A stretch of DNA of 64,000 nucleotides, taken from positions 3,477,001 to 3,541,000 of the forward strand of contig CP119312.1 in assembly GCA_029202405.1 (NCBI GenBank), read 5' to 3'. The notes below the pieces were generated by a model, which worked only from the letters and a program-made list of their open reading frames with translations, had not been told where the DNA came from and made no database searches. Both the position numbers and the translations under genes were made by a program. This document shows positions 41,573 through 50,276 of the stretch, in pieces. How positions within the stretch are numbered: the stretch's first letter is position 1; every line of letters starts with the position of its first letter. This stretch comes from Candidatus Devosia phytovorans (lineage in GTDB: Bacteria > Pseudomonadota > Alphaproteobacteria > Rhizobiales > Devosiaceae).

Positions 41573-44103
41573 TTCTCTCCCGTACCGGTTTTCAACGCTG
41601 CGGCCTGCGCGACCCTGCGGGCGTGGTCGCCTTTCCGCCCCCTCCAGATAACGCTGGGGTCATACGGCATGGCGACGCGTTTCGGCTTGCCGCTTCGCAT
41701 GAGCGCGCGATCGGAAAACCGCGGAACCGTCCCGACGTCCGCGATCGGTTCGATGCCCCGGGCACCGAGCAGAGCGTGCGTCAGGCGACCGGTGACACCC
41801 TTGTTGTCGAGGGCACGCATCAAAGTGGCGATGCGGGGATACTGACCGTACTCCGAAGGCATCTCGTTCCAGCGCGAACCGGTCCGGATCAGCCAAAGCA
41901 GACCGTTAATATGCCGCCTGTCGCCGACGTGGCCGCTGCAGAACAGCCTGGAGGAATCCTTGGCCAGTCCGGCCTCCACCAACCGGTCCCAGTCCGCGTC
42001 CGACACCTCGATCTCGCCGGATTCGGGATCGGCGGGACCATAGCGCAGGATGTCGTGCCGGCTCTCGACCAGTTTGACGCGCTGCGACTTGGTGGCATTG
42101 TGCTTGGGCCGGGTCCGCTCCTCGTCCATGGTCACGCCGAACTTGACCGCGAGCAGTCGGTACATTTCCCTGCCGGCGTGCGTCTTCCAGAACGCGCGCG
42201 CCTTGTCCTGCTGATGCTCGCTCAGGTTCATGTGTCGGAGGATCGTGTAGGTTTTCTCCCCCAGCACGACCGCGACCGCCATCCATCTCGCCACGGTGCC
42301 GTCGTCCTTGAACTGCTTGCGGTAGATGCCGTGAGGATCGAGCGGAGCGATATCGTCCGGCGTAAAGTCGAACTTGCTGTGGGCCAACATACGCTTGATC
42401 TCACGGTCGAGAATGTCCTTCCGTCCCAGCGCTTCCGTGACGATCTCGGAGCGGAAAATACGCGGCGCCGCCGGCTCCGTCCCACGCCAGAGCATCGCCG
42501 ACGGGGTGATAAACACGTCGAACCGTCCGTCTTCCACCTCGACCAACTCGATCTTGTCGATCGCGTCGCGGACAAGCTCGAGCACCTGACGGCTGGCCTC
42601 GTCAACGGGCCGGAACGGAACCGTCCCCGAGGCCATCTCCAGAGCCGTTACGAAAGGCACGTCCCAGCCGTCGAGGAACGTCTCCAGATCGCCGACGTGC
42701 GGCAGCCCGTCGAGTTCGTCCTGCTTATCCGCCGCGAGCTGTCGCGAGGCCAGCAGTCTCGGCTTGAGCATGGCGAGAAGCTCGACGTCGCCGAACGCGG
42801 CCGACAACGTCGTCTCTTCTGCCCGGTTCAGTTCCAGAATCTGCTCGGCAAGCTCGTCGCGCCGAGATTTGATGGCCTCGAATTCGAGCTCGCGCTGGCG
42901 CCTGAAGTTGTCGCTGTACGCGGTCCTGGCTTCGGCTCCCACGGCATCGGCGATGGTCCGCCAGACCAGCGTCTCGATCTTGGGCTCGGAGAAGCGGACC
43001 TCACGGCAGACGTGCGCGGGATCGACATGCGGACATTTCATGTGGATAGCGCCATGCGATGTCTGAACGCGCAGGGACAAGTTACAATCGCGGCAACAGA
43101 CCTTGCCCGAGGGAACGTAGGGATAGCTTTTCCTCTTCGAGTATCCGACGCCCCGCTTACCCCAGACGCTCTCGAAGACTTCGTCGGATACGATCCTGGC
43201 CCATTCGGTCTTGACCTCGAGCCTCGTGCGCAGGTTTTTCCCCGTGACGCCCGGAAGCTTTTCCCAATCGAAAATGGGAATGTGACAAACGGTGAGGCCG
43301 CGATGAATCTCACGCCGCAGGACCAGGTAAACCATCTCGGCAGTCCACTTGTGGACCTTACCTTCGAGTTTGCCCTTGCACGGCGTCGGGACCTTCTCGA
43401 GATTGAGTGTCCGCGCGATCTGGCTATAGCTCTGCTCGAGAACACGCCACTCGTACATCTTGGCGATCCACTGGGACTTTTCGCCGTCCGGATAGATCCT
43501 GCCCTCGATCTTGACATAGCCGAACGGTACCCGGCCCATCCATTTGCCGTCGAGCACCGCCAGTTGTCTGCCGTCGCGCATCGTTTTTTGGAGCTTGTGA
43601 TACTCTTTCACGCTGTCGAGCTGGGACTGCGCCGCGGTGTCCGCATCCACATCGCCGATGTCTACATAGACGAGCCGGGCCTTGACCTCGCGCATCTCGA
43701 CAGCGAGTTGGGCCACCGCTTCGTGGTCGCGTGCCCAGCGGCTCGTGTCCAGCGTGTAGACGGTGCTGTTGGGGTGGCGTGCGCATTCCGCCTTCAAATC
43801 GTCGAGAGCGGGACGATCAGAGATGGCGCCGGAGACACCGGCATCGATGAAGACCCGGTCCACGTCGATACCCTGCGTAGCGCAAAAGTTCATGGTCGGG
43901 TCGAGCTGACGCGCGACAGTATAGCCTTTGGCCTGCTCGGCCGTGGAATGGCGGACATAAACGAAGTTCTTGCCGACCGAGTCCGCCTCTGTACTGCCGC
44001 GCGGCACCACGGCAGCGGTGTAGGCCAGCTTGGAGGTCTTGCTGGAAGCGGCGTGCCGCGCAAGCCTTGGGTCGTTGAGCCAGTGCTGCTTCTGATTTTT
44101 CAT
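41569..44103 (-). CDS. Large serine recombinase with DUF4096-like C-terminal segment
   Basis: An 844-residue protein starting at ATG 44103 with AAAGGA seven bases upstream; the longer frame to 44211 lacks a site. The resolvase domain begins KNFVYVRHSTAEQ with nucleophile Ser53 and Arg51. The recombinase domain (FGYVKIEGRIYP...) and a zinc ribbon (CCRDC ... CPHVDPAHVC) follow, as in large serine integrases, then a coiled coil. At ~699-770 comes a stretch like the N-terminal DUF4096 domain of IS5-type transposases: VSDADWDRLVEAGL, HINGLLWLIRTGSRWNEMPS, EYGQYP. Usual large serine recombinases are ~450-700 residues, so this is long. It should catalyse site-specific integration or excision by double-strand breaks with a 5' phosphoserine link. 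Confidence 0.85.
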   Translation of the reverse strand: MKNQKQHWLNDPRLARHAASSKTSKLAYTAAVVPRGSTEADSVGKNFVYVRHSTAEQAKGYTVARQLDPTMNFCATQGIDVDRVFIDAGVSGAISDRPALDDLKAECARHPNSTVYTLDTSRWARDHEAVAQLAVEMREVKARLVYVDIGDVDADTAAQSQLDSVKEYHKLQKTMRDGRQLAVLDGKWMGRVPFGYVKIEGRIYPDGEKSQWIAKMYEWRVLEQSYSQIARTLNLEKVPTPCKGKLEGKVHKWTAEMVYLVLRREIHRGLTVCHIPIFDWEKLPGVTGKNLRTRLEVKTEWARIVSDEVFESVWGKRGVGYSKRKSYPYVPSGKVCCRDCNLSLRVQTSHGAIHMKCPHVDPAHVCREVRFSEPKIETLVWRTIADAVGAEARTAYSDNFRRQRELEFEAIKSRRDELAEQILELNRAEETTLSAAFGDVELLAMLKPRLLASRQLAADKQDELDGLPHVGDLETFLDGWDVPFVTALEMASGTVPFRPVDEASRQVLELVRDAIDKIELVEVEDGRFDVFITPSAMLWRGTEPAAPRIFRSEIVTEALGRKDILDREIKRMLAHSKFDFTPDDIAPLDPHGIYRKQFKDDGTVARWMAVAVVLGEKTYTILRHMNLSEHQQDKARAFWKTHAGREMYRLLAVKFGVTMDEERTRPKHNATKSQRVKLVESRHDILRYGPADPESGEIEVSDADWDRLVEAGLAKDSSRLFCSGHVGDRRHINGLLWLIRTGSRWNEMPSEYGQYPRIATLMRALDNKGVTGRLTHALLGARGIEPIADVGTVPRFSDRALMRSGKPKRVAMPYDPSVIWRGRKGDHARRVAQAAALKTGTGEK

Positions 44104-44211
44104 GCGAAATCCTTTCGCCGTAAAGACGGCAACTGTCGTCGGGTGCAGGCATAGCTCCGCTACCCGTGCCCTCGAGGGACGGTTGAAGATCATGGGCGGC
44201 GCACCGCCCAT
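44104..44211 (-). promoter_or_regulatory. Structured 5' leader of the serine recombinase gene (copy A)
   Basis: Read on the minus strand it has three stem-loops: an 8-bp stem ATGGGCGG/CCGCCCAT with a tetraloop (44192-44211), the palindrome CCCTCGAGGG (44169-44178), and GCCGT/ACGGC with a four-base loop directly before the ribosome binding site AAAGGA. A homologous leader with the same three folds lies at 44509-44613. Confidence 0.55.
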
Positions 44212-44238
44212 GCGATCGGATCGGTGGGTGGACCCGGG

Positions 44239-44508
44239 CTAGCCGCGGGCCCTTGTCCGCAACGGGCGACCGGGAGGCTTCTGCCAATGCGGCGGCCGAT
44301 AGCCGAGCCTGCGTGCAATTGCCCGGGCTTCCGGCTCCGCCATGGAGCCGGAGGGATAGACGTACTCTACCTCGGTCGCCCGAGCCGACCGGTTAAGGTC
44401 GACACGCTCGAGCGGCGCGGCCGACGAGACCAGGGCCCGGCGCTGAGCCGAGAAAACCGGTCGGGGGGCACGAGGCGGGATCGGCCAGTTGTTCTTCGGA
44501 CCGTGCAT
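44239..44508 (-). CDS. Mini-gene resembling the N-terminus of the adjacent serine recombinase
   Basis: An 89-residue protein starting at ATG 44508 behind GAAAGGA. It aligns by eye with the first ~70 residues of the 844-residue recombinase: MHGPKNNWPIPPRAPRPVFS against MKNQKQHWLNDPRLARHAAS, and EYVYPSGSMAEPEARAIARRL against FVYVRHSTAEQAKGYTVARQL. The serine-containing loop is altered (YPSGS instead of RHS), the Arg is lost and no other catalytic part exists, so it cannot recombine DNA. It could be a decoy or modulator of the recombinase, or a decayed duplicate. It shares the same leader architecture, so expression may be co-regulated. Confidence 0.55.
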   Translation of the reverse strand: MHGPKNNWPIPPRAPRPVFSAQRRALVSSAAPLERVDLNRSARATEVEYVYPSGSMAEPEARAIARRLGYRPPHWQKPPGRPLRTRARG

Positions 44509-44613
44509 TCCAATTCCTTTCGCCGTATGGACGGCAGCTATCGACGGGTGCGAGCGGTTTGACAGCACCCTTGTCCACGTGGACTTGAGATGGGCATGGG
44601 CGGGAGCGCCTAT
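44509..44613 (-). promoter_or_regulatory. Structured 5' leader of the mini-gene (copy B)
   Basis: It mirrors copy A: a 7-bp stem ATGGGCG/CGCCTAT with tetraloop (44596-44613), the perfect palindrome GTCCACGTGGAC (44573-44584) and GCCGT/ACGGC before the ribosome binding site. The 50 bases next to the start codon match copy A at about four of five positions. The palindromes differ in sequence but keep pairing. The rest of 44614-44804 shows no gene. Confidence 0.55.
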
Positions 44614-44804
44614 GCGTGCTTTATGGGGAGCGGACCGGCGCCTACGGGACGGCGCCGGTCCGGCGATGTCGGTATCGAGCCGAACGCAGATCGAGGGTCC
44701 GACGCGCAAGCCGTCGCGCATCGACGAACGCAGAGCGCCACAGCTCCAACGCCGTCTGATCCTCCCTGCAGGATGCCGGGGCGTCCTCTCTGATTTCCGT
44801 CTGA

Positions 44805-45017
44805 TCAGACTTCATGTCTTGCCACCGCCTTCTTGCCGCCGGAGGAAATCAGTTGCCATGCCTGCTCGGCCGCCATTCGGTCGGATGCGCATCGCACAGG
44901 TGGAATCTTCGCGTTCCCCCAAGCCCGGTCAGGCAATCGACCCAGATTGCCTCGGGGAACGAAGCGGCTGGATTGTTTGGGATCGCCGAAGCGTCTTTTC
45001 GTAACCGTAGTCGTCAT
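44805..45017 (-). CDS. Small basic hypothetical protein (third of three overlapping small genes)
   Basis: A 70-residue protein, MTTTVTKRRFGDPKQSSRFV..., basic N-terminus and a helix DRMAAEQAWQLISSGGKKAVA at the end. Its ATG overlaps the stop of the preceding gene as TGATG, with GGTGAG just upstream. No known motif. Together with the two genes before it this forms a tight run of coupled short genes, whose genuineness is supported mainly by the overlaps. Confidence 0.5.
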   Translation of the reverse strand: MTTTVTKRRFGDPKQSSRFVPRGNLGRLPDRAWGNAKIPPVRCASDRMAAEQAWQLISSGGKKAVARHEV

Positions 45018-45223
45018 CAGCTCACCTTTCTTGCCTCGACAAAGCCCATCATACCGATTCGTTTTGGGTTGTCGACTACTTTCGGCCCCTTTCTTTTTTG
45101 GGATACCAAATGCCGGGTCGTCATCTCGGACTGCCGGCTAGCCCAACGAGCGAGCGCCGCGCCAAAATTGGCGTGCCAAGCGTCCGCCGACGACGGGGTA
45201 ATACGGGGGGTGATATCCTTCAT
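45017..45223 (-). CDS. Small basic hypothetical protein (second of three)
   Basis: A 68-residue protein, MKDITPRITPSSADAWHANFGAAL..., with a helix ANFGAALARWASRQSEM and a basic tail (SQKRKGPKVVDNPKR). Its ATG overlaps the stop of the previous 47-residue gene as ATGA, and its own stop overlaps the next ATG as TGATG. I do not recognise it. Confidence 0.5.
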   Translation of the reverse strand: MKDITPRITPSSADAWHANFGAALARWASRQSEMTTRHLVSQKRKGPKVVDNPKRIGMMGFVEARKVS

Positions 45224-45363
45224 GCGTCGAAGTCCTCGTCGGTGCGAGGCGATGCGAAGCGCGGCCAATAGCCTTCCGGCACGGTTCCCGACCGTGGAAT
45301 TGGGAGGATTTGGGGGACACGCACTTCTTCGGCATCGCCGATAAAGAACCGGTTTTTCGTCAT
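45220..45363 (-). CDS. Very small hypothetical protein (first of three)
   Basis: A 47-residue open frame, MTKNRFFIGDAEEVRVPQI..., ending TDEDFDA, whose stop overlaps the next start in ATGA. The proline-rich centre (ILPIPRSGTVPEGYWPR) is unlike random sequence. Only a weak ribosome binding site precedes the ATG at 45363. Called because of the overlap chain. Confidence 0.4.
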   Translation of the reverse strand: MTKNRFFIGDAEEVRVPQILPIPRSGTVPEGYWPRFASPRTDEDFDA

Positions 45364-45806
45364 GCGGGGCAAGCCGGCATGCGGAGTGCAACGAGTGCGT
45401 CGACATTAGCTGGGCGCCGGCTTTAGGGAAAACAAGGTCCCGCAGCGACATATTTCTAGCGATTTCGCCCACGCCCTTTGTCGGCCGGGAGACGGGGCGA
45501 TCCGCCTTCGATTACACGACATGCTGCACCGGATCGTCGGTGACGGCCGTTCCGGCACATCTTAAGTGTGCCCGAACAGGGCCGGTGTCCGGACCTGTTT
45601 CGAGACATGATCGTAGGCAAAGACTGCTAGCCCCGGCATCCAACGCCAAGTTACGTCAACGAGCGACGGTAGTCGGCTGGTACAGCGTGTCTGCCTTAGG
45701 GCCGGTGCTGTCTCCAGCGGCCGAACCACGCATCATTGGCGACGACGGCGTAGTGAGGCGTCTGCGACAGCGTCGCAACATTACGCCCGATCACCGCTTC
45801 AGAGCG
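45364..45806. other. Intergenic region, no supported gene
   Basis: About 440 bases between the small-gene run and the acidic protein gene. Open frames on both strands lack ribosome binding sites and recognisable content. It must hold the promoter of the 45363-44239 direction. Confidence 0.3.
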
Positions 45807-46031
45807 TCAAGTGGGCTGGTCCAAGCTCCCTCCCCCGCTCTTGTTCCCCAGGTCGTCGATGTTGTCGTCGAGCTGCTCTCCGTCCACAACTTCGGCGCTG
45901 TCGTCGGTTTCGGGCTTCCGCTCCCGTGGCTTCTCATCGTCCTTGTATGCCGGGGTTTCATCCGCATCGCTGCCAGGCACGACATCTTTCAGGTCACGGG
46001 TCTTGGGGGTTTCGGATTCGGGTTGCGTCAT
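45807..46031 (-). CDS. Small acidic, probably disordered protein
   Basis: A 74-residue protein from ATG 46031 with an excellent ribosome binding site (AAGGAG, seven bases upstream). It is very rich in Asp, Glu, Lys and Pro (MTQPESETPKTRDLKDVVPG..., ETDDSAEVVDGEQLDDNIDD) and has almost no hydrophobic residues, so it should be unfolded alone. The start overlaps (ATGA) the end of an upstream 76-codon GTG-started frame (46028-46258, MPEELLWTYPDRFPLGG...), which is itself doubtful. Acidic small proteins on mobile elements often mimic DNA or act as inhibitors, but nothing here proves that. Confidence 0.6.
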   Translation of the reverse strand: MTQPESETPKTRDLKDVVPGSDADETPAYKDDEKPRERKPETDDSAEVVDGEQLDDNIDDLGNKSGGGSLDQPT

Positions 46032-46391
46032 CTTTGGTCTCCTTGAACCCGGACAGCGGTCGGCGGCCCGCAAGGTTCCGCCGATATCCCCGTAATACGT
46101 CCTACAGGACGGCCCTGAACCAAACACGATAACGGCGTTGCCTCTCCGGATTGCTTAATCGAGGGCTCGCGGTTCACGGGCAGGCGCGATATCGACGAAG
46201 CCCAGCAGCCGCCTAACGGAAAGCGGTCAGGATAGGTCCACAGCAGCTCTTCGGGCACGACAAGTCTGGAAGCGTCGAAGTCCTCGAGGTGAATGTGTGT
46301 AGCGGTTTGCCCGGACGGATCCAGCTGAAGTTCCGATGTTTTTACGGATGTTTCGCAATGTCCGTAAAACTCCGTCGTTTAACTTCGGGAC

Positions 46392-46637
46392 ATGCAAGAT
46401 CGCAGGTCCGTCACACGCATCAGGGTCGTCAAAAAGGCCACCATCGTATCCGACGACGGCCTGACGCGCTTGGAAGTCGATTTGGTGGATCTGTCACGCC
46501 GCGGGGCGCGTATCGTATTGCGCGCCGGACAGGTGTTGCCGAGCGATTTCTACGTCTTGATGCCGGACAAGTCGATGCATGCGTGCAACTTGGTCTGGAG
46601 AGGGCCGCTCGTCGTCGGTATCCGCTTCCAAGCGTAA
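46392..46637 (+). CDS. Single-domain PilZ protein
   Basis: An 81-residue protein that is just a PilZ domain: an N-terminal RRSVTRIRVVKKA segment giving the RxxxR motif, a DLSRRGARIVL strand giving the (D/N)xSxxG motif at ~33-38, and a C-terminal CNLVWRGPLVVGIRF strand. Both cyclic-di-GMP binding motifs are present, so it may bind the messenger. Single PilZ proteins without output domain act by binding partners. No di-guanylate genes are near. The region before it (46032-46391) contains only doubtful frames. Confidence 0.85.
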   Translation: MQDRRSVTRIRVVKKATIVSDDGLTRLEVDLVDLSRRGARIVLRAGQVLPSDFYVLMPDKSMHACNLVWRGPLVVGIRFQA

Positions 46638-46799
46638 CGGCAGCCGAAGCGACACGATGTGCGGCAGTGGAGGTAAATCCTGGTCCGCCAACGAAATATA
46701 CCCTGCGATTGCAGGCCACTGTCGGCGCGCGGGCGGCGACATCCAGACTTTGTTGCGACTGTGGGCACGGGCACGCCGATCGACGGCGTGCCCGATCGA

Positions 46800-49304
46800 T
46801 CAGGAGTCGGACTTGAACGTGGCGGTGAAAGTGGGAACGAAGGTTTCCGCGGCCAGCCCGAAATGGGTGAGTTGCTGACGCACCTTAGCCTCGTCGTTGA
46901 GCGGACCGGCTGCCAACGCAGTCGCGTAGGCCTTAAGGTTGCTTCGCAGTTTGACCAACCCGACCTTGTCGACGACGCGCATGTCCGCATGCGGCGAAGC
47001 CTCCCGCACGCAACGGTGCGACGGGTGCACCAGTACCGGAGTTGCCTTGCAGCTGGCGTCGTATGAGCTGCCGAACCAGTTCATGGCTCCCGAAAGCTGG
47101 TTGGCATGGTCCTTGGAGATCGAGCGGCCGTCATTGTCCACGCCGCTCTTGCATTCGATGACCAGGAAGTTCAATCCGCCCAGAGCCCATAGATTGTCGG
47201 GTCCGCCGGATCTGAATTCGCGGTCGGGCCGCTGCGAACCGAACCCGAGCAACGAACCGAGATCGCGCATCGCTCCCTCGAACTGGTCGGTTCTCTCCTT
47301 GTCCCACTGCAGGTCGTCGCAAAGCGCGTTGACGTAGTAGACGAACTGGTTCGTGTCCAGAAAACGTCCCGCCATGTACTCCACCGCGGCCTTAGCCTGG
47401 CTTACGGCGGGCGAATCCAGCTTCACGAAGCCGATTCCGGCGATCGGCTTCACAACCCTGCGGTTAAGCGTGGAAGCGGACAGCAGGGTCTGCTGCGCAG
47501 CGACCGGATCTGTCCGATGGATAACTTCGGCAAGTTGCTGCTTGAGGTAACCCTTGGTCGCTTTTTCGCTTTCCAGGTTGACAGCGTCCTGTAACAGGCC
47601 GACCGCCACCGAATGCCGCGCGTCGCGTACGGCGTTGAATGCCTTGCGGACCGGCTCGGTGGACGGATCGACGTGGCTTGCCGCGCCCTCTGGGGTATTC
47701 GCCAGACGCTCGCGACCGGCACGCCACCAGTTCATCCCGTCTTCGGTATTCCGCTCCATGCACAGGTCGAGGATCGGCCGAAGATCGGAAATGGTCTTAC
47801 CTTTGATTTGCCGGGTGACTTCGCGACCCATGTCCATCTGCGTCAACGTCGCCGGCGTCAGGAGCCCGCGGGAATCGGGCTGGTTGATCCTCTGGGTCAA
47901 GCGAGCGCCGAGCAGGAGCACGGCGCATCGATCCTCGCCCGACCGTACGCCTCTGCCCATCCCCTGTTCTATCCTCTGCATCTGGCGGCGGAGTTGGGAC
48001 TGGGTATCCTCTAGGATGGCCGCTTCGTGCCGCTCGATAAGACCGTGCACCTCCGGAAGACCGTCGATGATCAACAGGCGGCATGCGTCGTCGGGAAGGT
48101 CGACACCGTCGTAACGGTTCACCAACACCGTCAACCCTACATGGCCCGCCTTCAACCCGGCCACGCCGGCGCTGATGTTTGACTTCATGAGAGTTTGGGA
48201 GGCGACGTCGGCCCAATACTTCGATCGCCGTTCGGACGGAACGATGACGACGACGTTGCGCGTTTGGGCCACGTCGGCCGCGAGCGACTTGACGTCGTCG
48301 TCGGTAATCGCATCGTTGACCTCGTGCGGCACGATGATCATGCGGTCGCCGATTTCACCGGCGCCCTTTGGCTTGATCGGGTCGGCAACGGCGACCGGAT
48401 CCGCGTCGAACTGCTCGATCAGCATGCCGTCGTCCGCTAGTGTCGCAGTCATGTAGATGCGACGCTTGGCCTTGACGAAGCTCGGGATCACGTCGATCGG
48501 CAGGCACTTCGGAGCGATCTCGACGCCGCCTGCGCCGAACACGCATTGGCACTGCGACATCACCTCTTTCAGCAGCGGCCATGAGAACCGCAGCTGGTCG
48601 CCGTCGCGGTGCGGGTGCAAAAGGGCCAATACCTGGTCCTGCTTATCTTGCCATGCCCAGAACGGAACCGGCAAAAGGGAGTTAGGATCTTCGTTCTTGA
48701 CCTCGACGTAGCCGACAAGCGATTGCTGCCGAAGAGAGTCTTCGAATAGGTCGAGAAGTTTGTCATAGGCAGGATGATCGGCCGCGAGCCGGATGGTGAA
48801 CTGGCTGGCTACCGAACTCAGGCATGCATGCGCGTCGTCGATGACCACCGTTCCGACAGGTATCTGGACACCGTCGGATCCGACGCCGAAGATGGACCGT
48901 CCGTTGACAAGCCTATCGATATTGGCCACCGCGATAGAGCGGCCCGCCAGATAGTCCGCGCTACGCGGGTCGTCGGTCGCCGAAATGCCGAGCGCCTTGG
49001 CCTCTTCAAGCACTTGACCGACGAGATAGTTGTCGGGAGCCAGATACAGTGCAGGCCCCACGCCTTCGTTGAGCGAACTCTGGAGCGCGACGAGACCGAC
49101 GAGCATCTTGCCGGAACCGGTGTTCATCTTGATGGTGTTGTCGGACCTGGTGCGCTTGATGTGCCAGCTATCGAGCACCTCGCCCTGGTTGTACGACAAG
49201 AACTTGAAACGCGGGTGGCGGATCAAGGTGGGAAAGATTTTGCGGGGTTCGGTGTTGGCGTTACCGGGGCCCTTGCCCCCGCCCAGCGAGCCGAAATCGA
49301 GCAT
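46800..49304 (-). CDS. SF2 helicase fused to a PD-(D/E)XK nuclease
   Basis: An 834-residue protein, ATG 49304 behind GAGGA. Helicase motifs: Walker A NTGSGKM (61-67, with Met where Thr or Ser normally binds Mg), motif II VVIDDAHA (153-160), motif III YMTAT, and motif VI QRIEQGMGRGVR. A helical middle part follows. C-terminal residues ~700-740 give GPDNLWAL ... FLVIECKSG and a later Gln736, i.e. Asp703, Glu717, Lys719, a PD-(D/E)XK nuclease core. It is a single transcription unit. A helicase-nuclease in one chain suggests DNA degradation or restriction. The Walker A change may reduce ATP hydrolysis or be characteristic of its family. Confidence 0.85.
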   Translation of the reverse strand: MLDFGSLGGGKGPGNANTEPRKIFPTLIRHPRFKFLSYNQGEVLDSWHIKRTRSDNTIKMNTGSGKMLVGLVALQSSLNEGVGPALYLAPDNYLVGQVLEEAKALGISATDDPRSADYLAGRSIAVANIDRLVNGRSIFGVGSDGVQIPVGTVVIDDAHACLSSVASQFTIRLAADHPAYDKLLDLFEDSLRQQSLVGYVEVKNEDPNSLLPVPFWAWQDKQDQVLALLHPHRDGDQLRFSWPLLKEVMSQCQCVFGAGGVEIAPKCLPIDVIPSFVKAKRRIYMTATLADDGMLIEQFDADPVAVADPIKPKGAGEIGDRMIIVPHEVNDAITDDDVKSLAADVAQTRNVVVIVPSERRSKYWADVASQTLMKSNISAGVAGLKAGHVGLTVLVNRYDGVDLPDDACRLLIIDGLPEVHGLIERHEAAILEDTQSQLRRQMQRIEQGMGRGVRSGEDRCAVLLLGARLTQRINQPDSRGLLTPATLTQMDMGREVTRQIKGKTISDLRPILDLCMERNTEDGMNWWRAGRERLANTPEGAASHVDPSTEPVRKAFNAVRDARHSVAVGLLQDAVNLESEKATKGYLKQQLAEVIHRTDPVAAQQTLLSASTLNRRVVKPIAGIGFVKLDSPAVSQAKAAVEYMAGRFLDTNQFVYYVNALCDDLQWDKERTDQFEGAMRDLGSLLGFGSQRPDREFRSGGPDNLWALGGLNFLVIECKSGVDNDGRSISKDHANQLSGAMNWFGSSYDASCKATPVLVHPSHRCVREASPHADMRVVDKVGLVKLRSNLKAYATALAAGPLNDEAKVRQQLTHFGLAAETFVPTFTATFKSDS

Positions 49305-49528
49305 CTTAAATCCTCAGGTAAGTATATGACGCTATCGCGCGATGATCTCACGTGATCACGCGAACACTAGGGCGATTCTCGCTCGATCAGTTCGATAATA
49401 TGGCTTCCGATCCGCATTGCACGACGTAACGCCCATACGGCCCATGCTTGCATCCGGTTGGTCGAGCATACCGCGGGTCGGGAAGATTCAACCTGTCACC
49501 GCTCCACTGATTTGACGTCACCCTCGCG

Positions 49529-49905
49529 CTATCGGGCGACCCTGTCGATGAAGGCGTGAAACGCGACCAACTGCGATTTCACGAACTCGCGGGTAGGTTC
49601 GTCGGACAGCAGTCCTCCCTCACCTTCGAAGCCGCGTCGCCGATCATGACTTCCGGTTTGTTCATGGAATAGGCGTCCAGGAACACAAGGATCTGGCGGA
49701 GGTGGTATTGCGCTCTCGCCCCGCCGAGCGAACCGATGGATGCGGTCTGGATCAGGACCGGTTTCCCCGCGAACGGCGCCGGCTGAACGCGCGATATCCA
49801 GTCGAGTGCATTTTTGAGAACGCCGGGCACCGAATAGTTGTACCCCGGCGTGACGAAAGCGATCCCATCCGCACGGCGCACCTGTTCGGCCAAAGCCAGG
49901 ACCTA
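49529..49905 (-). pseudogene. NADPH-dependent FMN reductase, truncated and frameshifted
   Basis: The frame 49579-49893 carries a typical flavin-reductase middle part: ADGIAFVTPGYNYSVPGVLKNALDW, then PFAGKPVLI and GGARAQYHLRQIL. Near 49610 the family's C-terminal end (DEPTREFVKSQLVAFHAFIDR) continues in a different frame down to 49529, so there is a frameshift. The N-terminal flavin-binding strand is absent; a stop precedes the remaining part around 49905. It is a dead remnant of a chromosomal-type gene. Confidence 0.75.
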
Positions 49906-50276
49906 ACCCACGTAGGGTGACCGCAGCGGCCGCGTAGGATACGGCGGCCAAACCCATGTTGCCGCAATCACCACGCCGCCGACGGCGACGCCCAAAGTGC
50001 CCTTGGATTGAAAGCACCTATGTTTACGGACGAGGCATGCCTTGGCGCTCTGGAGGCGAGCCGCATTACCCGAACCTCCTCGCCGCAAAACTTGGAACGT
50101 ACGCACAGAGTCAGTTTGCCTTTGCCGCCTGATTTGCGGTGGCCGCTATCGGCTTCGCGATGTTGGGTAGCTTGGGCTTCTCCATTCTGCCGGTCTTTGC
50201 CGCGATCGCCGTAGCTTTGGCGCAACGTCTAAGTCCGGCGTGAGCAGCGGCGTGCCGCTCACGCCGGACTGCTGGC
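49906..50276. other. Gene-free junction with a perfect 14-bp hairpin
   Basis: No gene seen. At 50232-50270 AGTCCGGCGTGAGC pairs exactly with GCTCACGCCGGACT across an 11-base loop, a terminator-like fold just beyond the end of the thiolase fragment. Probably the original terminator of the thiolase gene carried along. Confidence 0.5.

Noticed and set aside
41524..44154. An 876-codon open frame on the plus strand, antisense to the serine recombinase
   Set aside because: The minus strand carries a recombinase with all motifs. The antisense protein has no recognisable domains and is a product of high-GC codon bias.
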